Source: Rheinheimera sp. (GTDB lineage: Bacteria > Pseudomonadota > Gammaproteobacteria > Enterobacterales > Alteromonadaceae). Taken from it: a DNA stretch of 10,000 nt. Numbering within the stretch: position 1 is the stretch's first letter; each line of letters opens with the position of its first letter. Position numbers and translations under genes: made by a program. The stretch covers positions 1 through 10,000 of the forward strand of contig NZ_JAIWOI010000286.1 of assembly GCF_020217005.1 (NCBI RefSeq), read 5' to 3'. Under the pieces are notes generated by a model. The model was not told the origin of the DNA. It searched no databases and saw nothing but the letters and a program-made list of their open reading frames with translations. This document shows, one piece after another, positions 1-7,271 of this stretch.

Positions 1-500
1 CTGCTTCCTCCTGACACCTTTAAATTCACATGGCCATTGAGCAAGCTCACTCCCTGCACATGAGTCCAGTACTCCGGAATTTGTACGTCCTGAAAGGTCA
101 CATCTAAATTAGCCATTTTCGACAGGCTATAGGCCAAAATAGTCAAAGATAAACAGTTTGCCTGATGACGGGCTAAAGTCTCAGTTGCGGTCAGGGTAGC
201 GCTATTGTCATAGGTAATGCTTTTCCCTTTCAGAAAAAAAATATAATTGAGCAACGCATCTGTTTTTTCGCGTGCAGAACGCAGAGGTTTCACCATACGT
301 TTCATATCAGAAATCGCGTAGTCGGGCAGCGCAAATATTTCTTGCTCTGTTTCTATCTCATCAGCAGACATAGGCAAAAACAATTCATCAACCAGATACT
401 GACGGGGATCGTCGTTCAGTTTTGGCGCCGATGTTTGACTACATCCCGCATTAAGCAAAAGCAATAGACCGCATACACAACTTAAGGTAATTCTTTGCAT
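1..500 (-). CDS. Putative lipoprotein with transglutaminase-like domain (5' part, runs off the window)
   Basis: An open frame of 166 codons starts with ATG at 500 and continues past the left edge, so the C-terminus is missing. A GGAG ribosome binding site lies 6 bases before the ATG. Residues 1-19 form a short lipoprotein-type signal (MQR, then a Leu-rich core) ending in LLNAGC, with Cys20 as the probable lipidation site. Asn at -3 is unusual for a lipobox; Ser at +2 would allow outer-membrane sorting. Residues about 97-160 resemble the bacterial transglutaminase-like fold: a TAxETL segment, then QANCLSLT with candidate catalytic Cys116, an IPEYW segment, and NGHVN with candidate catalytic His157. 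The expected acidic third residue would lie outside the window. Proteins of this kind are mostly uncharacterised, so I give no specific function. The frame is well supported; the family assignment rests on motif recognition. Confidence 0.68.
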   Translation of the reverse strand, partial: MQRITLSCVCGLLLLLNAGCSQTSAPKLNDDPRQYLVDELFLPMSADEIETEQEIFALPDYAISDMKRMVKPLRSAREKTDALLNYIFFLKGKSITYDNSATLTATETLARHQANCLSLTILAYSLSKMANLDVTFQDVQIPEYWTHVQGVSLLNGHVNLKVSGGS

Positions 501-738
501 TTGATTCTCCGACCAGAAGCTTCATAACTCTGGGAAATAGAGAGACTAGTTCCACTTGTACTATAGAACACTGCGGCTGTTATGGTAATCAGCTTTCACT
601 TCCGCCTGCCCCCTATTTCCTTCCGTTGGCGTCATCTCTTTACAGACAATCACCAAACCTGAATTTGCACATTTATCAGTTTTGCACTATTAATCAAAGA
701 TTCAACTATGTTCGATTTTTAAGCAGGGGTAACTTTCA
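501..738. other. Divergent intergenic region between the lipoprotein and PilZ genes
   Basis: These 238 bases separate two divergently transcribed genes and must carry both promoters. On the minus strand a reasonable sigma-70 site is visible at 560-588. On the plus strand the signals are weak: TTGCAC occurs twice (665-670 and 682-687). The first is 17 bases from TATTAA (688-693) and the second 19 bases from TATGTT (707-712). I could not choose between these. I see no ORF, RNA gene, strong hairpin or flagellar-type promoter here. Confidence 0.6.
560..588 (-). promoter_or_regulatory. Candidate sigma-70 promoter for the lipoprotein gene
   Basis: Read on the minus strand, TTACCA (588-583) and TATAGT (565-560) are separated by exactly 17 bases. 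They match the consensus hexamers at 4/6 and 5/6. The site is about 60 bases upstream of the ATG at 500, which leaves a leader of roughly 50 bases. It is a prediction from hexamers and spacing only. Confidence 0.42.
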
Positions 739-1434
739 ATGGAGCAGACGTTACTTTCGCCCTTAGTTCACGAAAAAATCCGCCATCTCCACCCTGGGTC
801 TGTAGTGGATTTACAATTCTCCCAGCCCAGCAGCTTAAGGATCCGAACCTCCCTGGTGGGGTATGAGAAAAGCCGATATCTGATCCTGAAATTGCCGCCA
901 CAAGTTATAGAAGGCGGTTACAAAGACATCTTCGTCGAAGGAAATATGACTGTAGTGCGTTGTTTGCTTGAAGGAGAACTAGGCGAGTGCATCGCCTTTA
1001 AAGCCATGATTAAGACGATTTCTCATCACCCTGTACATCTGCTGTTTCTGGAGTATCCACAGCATATTGAAAATAGATCGTTGCGCGCAAAACAGAGGGT
1101 GCGTGCATTTATTCCTGCTTATGTTAATCCGGTTCAACAAGGGGCTTTGCCTGAAACCTTTTCGTTGTATAACGGCTTTGTGATCGATATTTCGCCTTGT
1201 GGCTGCCGTTTCTCAATAAAAACTCCAGCAGAAGCAGATCAAATTAATAAGGTATCTGTTTTAATGGAACTGCTGATCCCGGGAGAAGAGGAACGCATTC
1301 AAATCCCCGGAGAGATTATGAACTGCCATCAGGAACTACAGGAATTGTCTTTAGGCATTAAATTCGAATTGCCGGAACGACAGGTAGCGAAAATGCTGCA
1401 GCGTTTTATCGTCGACCCGGCCATCGCCAGTTAA
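739..1434 (+). CDS. Two-domain PilZ protein, predicted c-di-GMP receptor (YcgR/PlzD-like)
   Basis: The 231-residue product has the length and two-part layout of YcgR-type c-di-GMP effectors. Residues about 15-107 form a beta-rich N-terminal domain of the PilZ-N/YcgR type, with the recognisable stretch LVGYEKSRYLILKLP. Residues about 112-228 are the PilZ domain. It carries both ligand motifs: RxxxR as R116-A-K-Q-R120, and D/NxSxxG as D150-I-S-P-C-G155. It should therefore bind c-di-GMP; members of this group act on flagellar motors, surface behaviour or secretion, but which target applies here cannot be read from the sequence. There is no signal peptide or membrane segment, so it should be cytoplasmic. 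The ATG at 739 follows an AGGGG ribosome binding site (725-729). It is monocistronic and convergent with the metH genes; no flagellar or exopolysaccharide genes lie alongside to indicate its pathway. Confidence 0.85.
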   Translation: MEQTLLSPLVHEKIRHLHPGSVVDLQFSQPSSLRIRTSLVGYEKSRYLILKLPPQVIEGGYKDIFVEGNMTVVRCLLEGELGECIAFKAMIKTISHHPVHLLFLEYPQHIENRSLRAKQRVRAFIPAYVNPVQQGALPETFSLYNGFVIDISPCGCRFSIKTPAEADQINKVSVLMELLIPGEEERIQIPGEIMNCHQELQELSLGIKFELPERQVAKMLQRFIVDPAIAS

Positions 1435-1440
1435 TGAAAT

Positions 1441-1459
1441 GGGGCAGCGGAACTGCCCT
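1441..1459. terminator. Possible weak bidirectional terminator hairpin
   Basis: An inverted repeat GGGCAG (1442-1447), loop CGGAA, CTGCCC (1453-1458) fills the 29-base gap between the convergent stop codons of the PilZ gene (1434) and metH (1464). A G-T pair at 1441/1459 extends the stem to 7 bp. Neither side has a proper run of Ts, so intrinsic termination would be inefficient, and the hairpin may act with Rho or only protect mRNA 3' ends. Confidence 0.42.
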
Positions 1460-1463
1460 ACTA

Positions 1464-4091
1464 TTATCCCAGGTTTGGCGCTAACCAGCTGTCAGCTTGC
1501 ACTGCAGTCCAGCCTTTTTTCGCAGCATATTCATCTTTTTGGTCAGTACCAATTTTGCTGACCGCAAAGTACTTACTATCCGGGTGGGCAAAGTACCAGC
1601 CACTGACGGCGGCACCAGGCCACATGGCGTAGCTTTCAGTCAACTGAATACCGGTTTGAGCCTCTACATCCAATAACTGCCACAAGGTGCCTTTTTCGGT
1701 ATGTTCAGGACAAGCAGGGTAACCAGGAGCAGGCCGGATCCCCTGATACAGCTCACGAATAAGCTGCTCGTTATCCAGAGCCTCATCCGGCGCATAACCC
1801 CAGAATTCCCGCCGCACCTTCATATGCAGATATTCAGCTAAGGCTTCAGCTAAACGATCAGCTAAGGCTTTAACCATAATGCTGTTGTAATCGTCATGCT
1901 GAGCAGCAAATTCAGCAGCCAGCTCATCAGCACCAAAACCTGTGCTGACAGCAAAACCGCCGATATAGTCGGCAATCCCAGAACCCACAGGCGCAACAAA
2001 GTCAGCTAAGCAGCAGTTTGGATTGTCGTTACGCAGCTGCAGCTGCTGGCGTAAATTCAACAATCGGCAGCGCTCTGTCGTTCTGCTTTCATCTGTGTAG
2101 ACAATAATGTCATCGCCGTCGCTATTGGCGGGAAAGAAGCCAAATACCGCTTTGCCCTGCACTTTCTTCTGTTGGATCATCAAGTCAAGAATAGCATTGG
2201 CGTCTTTGTGGACACGACGTGCTTCCATGCCCACTTCAGGGTGATTCAGAATAGCCGGAAACTTACCAGACAACTGCCAGGTCAGGAAAAACGGCGTCCA
2301 GTCGATGTAATCGCGTAGCACCTCTAAATCCACATCCTGCCATAAATGCACACCAGGCTGTTGCGGTGCCGCGGCCACTTTGGTTAAATCCAGCTGGAAT
2401 TTATTGGCCCGAGCCTGCTCCAGCGTCAATAACTTCTCGCCTGGACGGCTGCGGGCATGCTGGTCACGGGCTCTGTCGTATTCGTCATTGACCCGTTCTA
2501 AAAAGGCCGGTTTGTGTTCTTTGCTTATAAGCGACTGCACCACTGAGACACTACGCGATGCGTTTGGTACATAGACCACACCATGCGGATAATTCGGTGC
2601 AATTTTGATGGCAGTGTGGGCTTTGGATGTCGTAGCGCCACCAATTAACAGCGGAATATCAAAACCTAAGCGAGTCATTTCTTTGGCGACGTGCACCATC
2701 TCATCCAAAGACGGCGTAATAAGGCCAGACAAGCCGATAATATCCACATTCAGTTCTTTGGCTTTTTGCAGCAAGGTGGCGCAAGGCACCATGACACCAA
2801 GGTCTATCACTTCATAGTTATTACACTGCAGTACTACACCGACAATGTTTTTACCTATATCGTGCACATCGCCTTTCACTGTCGCCATCAGCACTTTGCC
2901 TTGAGCCTGAGCACCTGTGCCGGCTTTTTCCAGCTCAATAAAAGGCTGTAAATAGGCCACAGCTTTTTTCATCACCCGGGCAGATTTAACCACCTGAGGC
3001 AGGAACATTTTACCTTCACCAAATAAGTCGCCGACCACGTTCATGCCGTCCATTAGCGGACCTTCAATCACATGCAAGGGACGTTCAACAGTTAAGCGGG
3101 CTTCTTCAGTATCCTGATCAATAAAGTCGGTGATGCCTTTGACCAAGGCATGTTCCAGACGTTTATGCACAGGCCAGGCACGCCAGGCTTCGTCTTCTTT
3201 GACGGCCACAGCGCCATCGCCTTTAAATTCAGCGGCGATGTCCAGTAAACGCTCTGTCGCATCGTCACGGCGGTTTAAGATCACATCTTCAACCCGCTCA
3301 CGCAGCAGTTCTGGAATATCGTCATACACCGCCAACTGACCTGCGTTGACTATGCCCATGTCCATACCAGCGCCTATGGCATGGTATAAAAACACTGAGT
3401 GCATAGCTTCCCGCACCGGATCGTTACCGCGGAACGAAAAGGAAATATTAGACACACCACCAGAGATCTTAGCGTAAGGGCATAATCGCTTGATTTCACG
3501 GGTCGCTTCAATAAAGTCGACCGCATAATTGTTATGCTCTTCGATACCTGTTGCGACGGCGAAAATGTTCGGGTCAAAGATGATATCTTCAGGTGGGAAA
3601 CCAATCTGATTGACCAGAATATCGTAGGCACGCTGACAGATTTCGACTTTACGCTCTTTGGTATCAGCCTGACCTTTTTCATCAAAGGCCATCACGACGA
3701 CGGCAGCACCGTAACGGCGTAACAATTTAGCCTGATGTAAAAACGGCTCTATGCCTTCTTTCAGCGAAATGGAATTGACCACAGGCTTACCCTGAATACA
3801 TTTCAGCGCCGCCTCTATCACCTCCCATTTGGACGAGTCGACCATAATTGGCACTCGGGAAATGTCTGGCTCAGAGGCTAATAAATTCAGATAACGCACC
3901 ATGGCCGCCTTGCTGTCGAGCATGGCTTCGTCCATGTTGATGTCGATGATCTGCGCACCGTTTTCGACTTGTTGACGGGCGACGTCTAAAGCTTTTTCGT
4001 ATTCGCCTTCTAATATCAGCTTTTTAAAACGGGCTGAGCCTGTGACGTTGGTGCGTTCACCAACGTTAATAAAACGGGCTTGTTGTCGCAT
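1464..4091 (-). CDS. metH: Cobalamin-dependent methionine synthase, folate/B12/reactivation part (split MetH, second gene)
   Basis: The 875-residue product corresponds to the E. coli MetH sequence after the homocysteine module. In order it has: the methyltetrahydrofolate-binding (pterin) barrel from about 7 to 270, starting at [16 protein letters not shown]; the B12 cap, about 305-390; the cobalamin-binding Rossmann domain, about 398-525, with DVHDIG and the cobalt-ligating His410, then GLSGLITPS and LIGGATTS; and the AdoMet-dependent reactivation domain, about 550-875, with [12 protein letters not shown] at 786-797. It should transfer methyl groups from methyl-tetrahydrofolate through methylcobalamin and repair oxidised cobalamin, but it lacks the zinc/homocysteine module, which the preceding gene supplies. 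I chose ATG at 4091 over the in-frame GTG at 4097 because GGAG sits 5 bases before it and its A overlaps the upstream TAA. The product is cytoplasmic. Confidence 0.95.
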   Translation of the reverse strand: MRQQARFINVGERTNVTGSARFKKLILEGEYEKALDVARQQVENGAQIIDINMDEAMLDSKAAMVRYLNLLASEPDISRVPIMVDSSKWEVIEAALKCIQGKPVVNSISLKEGIEPFLHQAKLLRRYGAAVVVMAFDEKGQADTKERKVEICQRAYDILVNQIGFPPEDIIFDPNIFAVATGIEEHNNYAVDFIEATREIKRLCPYAKISGGVSNISFSFRGNDPVREAMHSVFLYHAIGAGMDMGIVNAGQLAVYDDIPELLRERVEDVILNRRDDATERLLDIAAEFKGDGAVAVKEDEAWRAWPVHKRLEHALVKGITDFIDQDTEEARLTVERPLHVIEGPLMDGMNVVGDLFGEGKMFLPQVVKSARVMKKAVAYLQPFIELEKAGTGAQAQGKVLMATVKGDVHDIGKNIVGVVLQCNNYEVIDLGVMVPCATLLQKAKELNVDIIGLSGLITPSLDEMVHVAKEMTRLGFDIPLLIGGATTSKAHTAIKIAPNYPHGVVYVPNASRSVSVVQSLISKEHKPAFLERVNDEYDRARDQHARSRPGEKLLTLEQARANKFQLDLTKVAAAPQQPGVHLWQDVDLEVLRDYIDWTPFFLTWQLSGKFPAILNHPEVGMEARRVHKDANAILDLMIQQKKVQGKAVFGFFPANSDGDDIIVYTDESRTTERCRLLNLRQQLQLRNDNPNCCLADFVAPVGSGIADYIGGFAVSTGFGADELAAEFAAQHDDYNSIMVKALADRLAEALAEYLHMKVRREFWGYAPDEALDNEQLIRELYQGIRPAPGYPACPEHTEKGTLWQLLDVEAQTGIQLTESYAMWPGAAVSGWYFAHPDSKYFAVSKIGTDQKDEYAAKKGWTAVQADSWLAPNLG

Positions 4092-5155
4092 TACCACTCC
4101 AGACCAAAAGCTTCTAAACCAGACAAATGAAACTGGTGCGTTTTCTGTTTTGGCTGCCGGGCTGGCAAGCCTGCAACTACATCGCTGATCGCTTTAATAT
4201 GTGCAGGCGTAGTGCCACAACAACCACCGACAATATTTAAAAAGCCCTGCTCTGCCCAGTCAGCTATTTCTTTGGCCATCTCAGTAGCACCTAAATCGTA
4301 TTCGCCAAATTCATTCGGCAAACCGGCGTTTGGATGCACTGAAACATAACATTCTGAAATACCTGACAACGTCTCAACGTAAGGCCGCAATAAATCCGGG
4401 CCTAAAGCACAGTTCAAACCAAAACTGACAGGCTCTACATGAGAAAGTGAATGATAAAAAGCTTCAGTGGTCTGGCCGGACAAAGTACGACCTGAAGCGT
4501 CAGTGATAGTGCCAGAGATCATCACAGGCAAACTGTAGCCTAGCTCGTCAAAAACCTTCAGCACAGCAAAAGCAGCAGCTTTAGCATTTAAGGTATCAAA
4601 GATGGTTTCCAGCATAATAATGTCAGCCCCACCTTCAATCAGCGCATGAGTGGATTCAGAGTAGGCAGTGACTAAGGTATCAAAGTCGACATTACGGAAA
4701 CCCGGGTCGTTCACATCAGGTGATATAGAAGCAGTTCTGTTGGTTGGACCTAACACACCAGCGACAAAACGGGGTTTATCCGGTGTGCTGTATTCATCAC
4801 AAGCACGGCGTGCCAAAGCAGCCGACTCTCGATTGATGCGCGCTGATAAATGCGACATCTCGTAGTCCGCCATCGCAATAGGAGTAGCGTTGAAGCTATT
4901 GGTTTCGAGAATATCAGCACCAGCAGCTAAATACTGGCGATGGATATCCAGAATAAGTTCGGGTTTGGTCAGCACCAGCAAGTCGTTATTGCCTTTCAGA
5001 TCGGTTGACCAGTCGGCAAACTCAGTGCCGCGGTAATCTGCTTCCTGCAATTTATACTGTTGGATCATAGTGCCCATAGCACCATCTAATACCAGAATAC
5101 GCTCCGCCAACAGCGCACGAAGGGCGTCCGGAGTTAACACACTGCGATTGGTCAT
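4091..5155 (-). CDS. metH: Homocysteine-binding (zinc) module of methionine synthase, separate polypeptide (split MetH, first gene)
   Basis: The 354-residue product matches the N-terminal homocysteine S-methyltransferase module of E. coli MetH from end to end. It opens with [13 protein letters not shown] (20-32), contains ETNSFNAT (84-91), and ends in the SGLE linker that in E. coli leads into the folate module. The three zinc-thiolate ligands are present: Cys249 in LNC and the Cys312-Cys313 pair in GGCCGTTP, close to Cys247, Cys310 and Cys311 of E. coli. It should bind and activate homocysteine through Zn2+ and accept the methyl group from methylcobalamin held by the next gene's product, which requires the two chains to assemble. 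Close relatives of known stand-alone enzymes (MmuM/BHMT type) exist, but the MetH-like sequence, the linker and the neighbour argue for a MetH half. Its ATG overlaps the metA stop codon by one base. Confidence 0.93.
   Translation of the reverse strand: MTNRSVLTPDALRALLAERILVLDGAMGTMIQQYKLQEADYRGTEFADWSTDLKGNNDLLVLTKPELILDIHRQYLAAGADILETNSFNATPIAMADYEMSHLSARINRESAALARRACDEYSTPDKPRFVAGVLGPTNRTASISPDVNDPGFRNVDFDTLVTAYSESTHALIEGGADIIMLETIFDTLNAKAAAFAVLKVFDELGYSLPVMISGTITDASGRTLSGQTTEAFYHSLSHVEPVSFGLNCALGPDLLRPYVETLSGISECYVSVHPNAGLPNEFGEYDLGATEMAKEIADWAEQGFLNIVGGCCGTTPAHIKAISDVVAGLPARQPKQKTHQFHLSGLEAFGLEW
4097..4100 (-). promoter_or_regulatory. Shine-Dalgarno sequence of the second metH gene
   Basis: GGAG on the minus strand lies inside the last codons of the first metH gene (within CTG GAG TGG), 5 bases before the ATG at 4091. 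The stop TAA and this ATG share one A (TAATG, 4093-4089). This fixes the start of the second gene and indicates translational coupling by termination and reinitiation. Confidence 0.75.
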
Positions 5156-6078
5156 TACTGCTGCCCTATCTGCTGAATATCAAAAGGTGTGGCCTGGTAC
5201 ACATAATAGTTCAGCCAGTTGCTGAACAATAAAAATGCATGGCTTTGCCACAACTTATGTGGACCTTTGGCAGGGTCGTTTTGTTTATAGTAGTTCTCTG
5301 GAATTTTTGGCTCAAGACCAGCGGCCAGATCACGCTGATATTCATCATTTAAAGTGGTTAAATCGTACTCTGGATGACCAGTGACAAAAACGCGGCTACC
5401 GCTGCTGTTTTGCAGCAAATAAGCACCAGTGGCATCAGCTTCAGCCAGTACATGTAAATCTGGGTGATGTTGATACTTTTGTTTGGGCACCTGAGCATAA
5501 CGCGAATGAGGCACTAAAAACTCATCATCAAAACCCCGTACCAAAGGGCTTAAAGGCTGACAGACATTTTGCCAGTACACGCCTGATAACTTTTCACCAC
5601 GAATTTCGCGCTGTAAACCATAGTAATGGTATAAAGCCGCATGAGCGGCCCAGCATAAAAACAAGGTCGAAGTGACGTGGCGGTCAGCCCAGGTCAGAAT
5701 TTCTGCCAACTGCGGCCAGTAACTGACGTCCTCATAATTCACTAAACCTAAAGGCGCGCCAGTGATAATTAAACCATCGTAGTTTTGCTGCTGCACATCA
5801 GAAAAATAACGGTAAAAACAGTCCAGATGGTTTTGTGGCGTATGTTTGCTGACATGGTTATCAAGACGAATCAGCTCTACATCAACCTGCAATGGACTAT
5901 TGGCTAACAAGCGCAATAACTGGATTTCAGTCGCTACTTTATTTGGCATCAAATTCAAAATAGCAATTTTCAGCGGTCGGATATCCTGCGATAAAGCCCG
6001 GCTTTCCGTCATGACAAATACATTCTCCGCAGAAAGAGCTTCCACAGCAGGTAACTGATCAATGACTTTAATAGGCAT
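5155..6078 (-). CDS. metA: Homoserine O-succinyltransferase (MetA)
   Basis: This enzyme acylates L-homoserine, the first committed step of methionine synthesis, in the cytoplasm. The 307-residue product is collinear with MetA and has all the catalytic residues at standard numbering: Cys142 in [11 protein letters not shown] (nucleophile), and His235 and Glu237 in TGHPEYD. Residue 111, in GAPLGLV, is Gly. In characterised MetA enzymes Gly111 goes with succinyl-CoA and Glu111 with acetyl-CoA, so I predict succinyl-CoA as the donor. The start ATG at 6078 has GGAG 5 bases upstream. It is the first gene of a tight operon; its TAA overlaps the ATG of the metH homocysteine-module gene (TAATG). A MetJ-type operator lies just upstream. 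His146 follows the nucleophile loop where many homologues have Gln; I attach no functional meaning to this. Confidence 0.95.
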   Translation of the reverse strand: MPIKVIDQLPAVEALSAENVFVMTESRALSQDIRPLKIAILNLMPNKVATEIQLLRLLANSPLQVDVELIRLDNHVSKHTPQNHLDCFYRYFSDVQQQNYDGLIITGAPLGLVNYEDVSYWPQLAEILTWADRHVTSTLFLCWAAHAALYHYYGLQREIRGEKLSGVYWQNVCQPLSPLVRGFDDEFLVPHSRYAQVPKQKYQHHPDLHVLAEADATGAYLLQNSSGSRVFVTGHPEYDLTTLNDEYQRDLAAGLEPKIPENYYKQNDPAKGPHKLWQSHAFLLFSNWLNYYVYQATPFDIQQIGQQ

Positions 6079-6109
6079 AGTATCTCCGACAAGGCTGAAA
6101 AATGAGGTT

Positions 6110-6138
6110 ACTCTGGCTCAAAGCCATGGAAATGTCAA
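6110..6138 (-). promoter_or_regulatory. Candidate promoter of the metA-metH operon
   Basis: On the minus strand a perfect -35, TTGACA (6138-6133), is followed after 17 bases by CAGAGT (6115-6110), a poor -10 that matches at 3/6. The predicted start near 6103 would give a leader of about 25 bases. That is too short for a SAM or cobalamin riboswitch, so control should be at the operator that overlaps the -35. Confidence 0.5.
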
Positions 6139-6159
6139 CTTCTAAACGTTTAGACGTCC
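6128..6159. promoter_or_regulatory. MetJ operator: four tandem met boxes
   Basis: Four adjacent 8-bp units run in register with the met-box consensus AGACGTCT: GGAAATGT (6128-6135, 4/8), CAACTTCT (6136-6143, 5/8), AAACGTTT (6144-6151, 6/8) and AGACGTCC (6152-6159, 7/8). The middle holds a perfect 14-bp palindrome (6141-6154). MetJ with S-adenosylmethionine binds tandem met boxes cooperatively. The array covers the metA -35 hexamer, the expected place for repression. The metJ gene itself is not in the window. Confidence 0.8.
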
Positions 6160-6235
6160 AAATAAAAACAGGGAATAATGTTCTTCCTACCAAACACCGC
6201 TAATACTGTTTATGCTTACAAAACTTTTTACCAAC

Positions 6236-6239
6236 AGGA
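6236..6239 (+). promoter_or_regulatory. Ribosome binding site selecting the ATG at 6247
   Basis: AGGA lies 7 bases before the ATG at 6247. The longer in-frame start at 6178 has an AGGGA only about 3 bases away and would put 23 non-signal-like residues before the secretion signal, so 6247 is preferred. Confidence 0.65.
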
Positions 6240-6246
6240 TTCCATC

Positions 6247-7131
6247 ATGCAAAAAACCTGTTGTTGGATTTTAATGTTGAGCTGCTTGCTCAGCGGATTT
6301 TTTGTACTAGCAAAACCTCTGAATATTTACATCAGAGATGATGTTTATCAGGACTACCTTTCCTTTTTGAATGGGCGGGACGTGCTGGATTTGAAGGATT
6401 TTAGCGGCAGTTATATGCGTCGCGATGTGGCCGATATGGTGCTACTGCAACAAGCCTTAAAGTTGGGAGGTTTTCATCAAAGCTTTCAATATCTGCCAGG
6501 CAAAGTTAATTTTAGGAATACTAAAATGCTGGAAAGTGGCGAACTACTGCTTAGTTTCGATACATACTGGCTCAGCGATGCAAACAAATTATCAGATAAG
6601 GTTTATATTTCCAGCCCTATAGTAAAACGCGGTCAGTATATGGCTGGCATCTATACCAACCCACAAAACACTAAAGTACTTGCAATCAAAGAGCTCAGTG
6701 ATCTGGCCGAGCTTACAGCAGTTTCTACACCTAAATGGCATACCGATTGGGCAACATTATCGGCATTACCACTTAAAGAATTGATACGGGAAGACGAGTG
6801 GTTAAGTCAGGCACGTATGGTTTATATGCAGTGGGTCGATTTTATGCTGATGCCCTTCTATCCATCAAAGGACGGCAGCTTTGCATTGGAGCAAATCAGA
6901 TTACAACTGGTACCCGGCATAGCAGTTTTATTGGATGACAGCAGGCATTTTGTCATTAGCAAACAACATCCTCAGGGTAAATCTGCTTACGCTGCACTAA
7001 ACAAAGGTCTGGCGCTGTTGGAGCAACAAGGCCGGATAGAACAACTGTATACTCAGGCTGGTTTTTTTATCGATCTGAAAAAATACAGAATATTGAATCC
7101 ATCAACGCAAAGCGCTAATAAAACAGACTAA
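6247..7131 (+). CDS. Secreted periplasmic solute-binding-like protein, ligand unknown
   Basis: From the preferred start the product has 294 residues. Residues 1-22 are a clear Sec signal peptide: MQK, then a hydrophobic core, ending V-L-A before Lys23. The mature protein starts with a beta strand (PLNIYIRDD) and ends with LNKGLALLEQQGRIEQLYTQAGFF. That last pattern is typical of family 3 extracellular solute-binding proteins and their amino-acid-binding relatives. The middle, with MLESGELLLSFDTYW and YISSPIVKRGQYM, also fits the two-lobe fold (test of ligand, then 'S-P' hinge strand). No permease or ATPase gene is adjacent, so it may be an orphan sensor or scavenging protein and not a full ABC transporter. 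It is divergent from metA across the met-box array and convergent with recA. A terminator follows at 7196-7218. The fold is likely; the substrate is unknown. Confidence 0.7.
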   Translation: MQKTCCWILMLSCLLSGFFVLAKPLNIYIRDDVYQDYLSFLNGRDVLDLKDFSGSYMRRDVADMVLLQQALKLGGFHQSFQYLPGKVNFRNTKMLESGELLLSFDTYWLSDANKLSDKVYISSPIVKRGQYMAGIYTNPQNTKVLAIKELSDLAELTAVSTPKWHTDWATLSALPLKELIREDEWLSQARMVYMQWVDFMLMPFYPSKDGSFALEQIRLQLVPGIAVLLDDSRHFVISKQHPQGKSAYAALNKGLALLEQQGRIEQLYTQAGFFIDLKKYRILNPSTQSANKTD

Positions 7132-7195
7132 ATTAAAGACACTGAATTTTGCCAGTCAAGCTTACAGATTAAAAATCATCAGGCTCAAAAACAAC

Positions 7196-7218
7196 AAACC
7201 CGGCTTTAAACCGGGTTT
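7196..7218. terminator. Bidirectional intrinsic terminator between the solute-binding gene and recA
   Basis: A perfect 8-bp stem, AAACCCGG (7196-7203) and CCGGGTTT (7211-7218), encloses a 7-base loop. On the plus strand it continues into TTTATTT. On the minus strand it continues into a T-rich tract complementary to the run of As at 7186-7198. It lies between the convergent stop codons at 7131 and 7272 and can serve both genes. Confidence 0.82.
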
Positions 7219-7271
7219 ATTTAGCTTAGTATGCTTATTTTTTTATAGTTGCAGCTCTGAACTCATCCAGC

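Noticed and set aside
663..687. Repeated TTTGCAC (663-670 and 680-687) as an operator upstream of the PilZ gene
   Set aside because: Two short copies 17 bases apart in AT-rich DNA are not enough to claim a binding site.
2380..3722. Several plus-strand and alternate-frame ORFs of 60-100 codons across metH
   Set aside because: They lie wholly inside the strongly conserved metH frame on the other strand or in another frame, and their sequences resemble no protein.
4089..4097. GTG at 4097 as start of the second metH gene
   Set aside because: It gives only two extra residues. The ATG at 4091 has GGAG at 5 bases and the TAATG overlap, whereas the GTG lies directly against that GGAG.
4085..4120. 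metH split as a sequencing frameshift or programmed -1 frameshift
   Set aside because: No homopolymer run or slippery heptamer is present at the overlap, and the junction has an independent Shine-Dalgarno and start codon. Resequencing remains the final test.
6079..6110. SAM or cobalamin riboswitch before metA
   Set aside because: The predicted leader is about 25 bases, with no room for an aptamer, and a MetJ operator explains the control.
6178..6246. Longer start (ATG at 6178) for the solute-binding-like gene
   Set aside because: It would put 23 residues before a clear signal peptide, and its ribosome binding site spacing is too short.
7223..7246. Second terminator at the run of Ts before recA's 3' side
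   Set aside because: The T run at 7237-7245 has only a 3-bp possible stem before it; the hairpin at 7196-7218 is far better.
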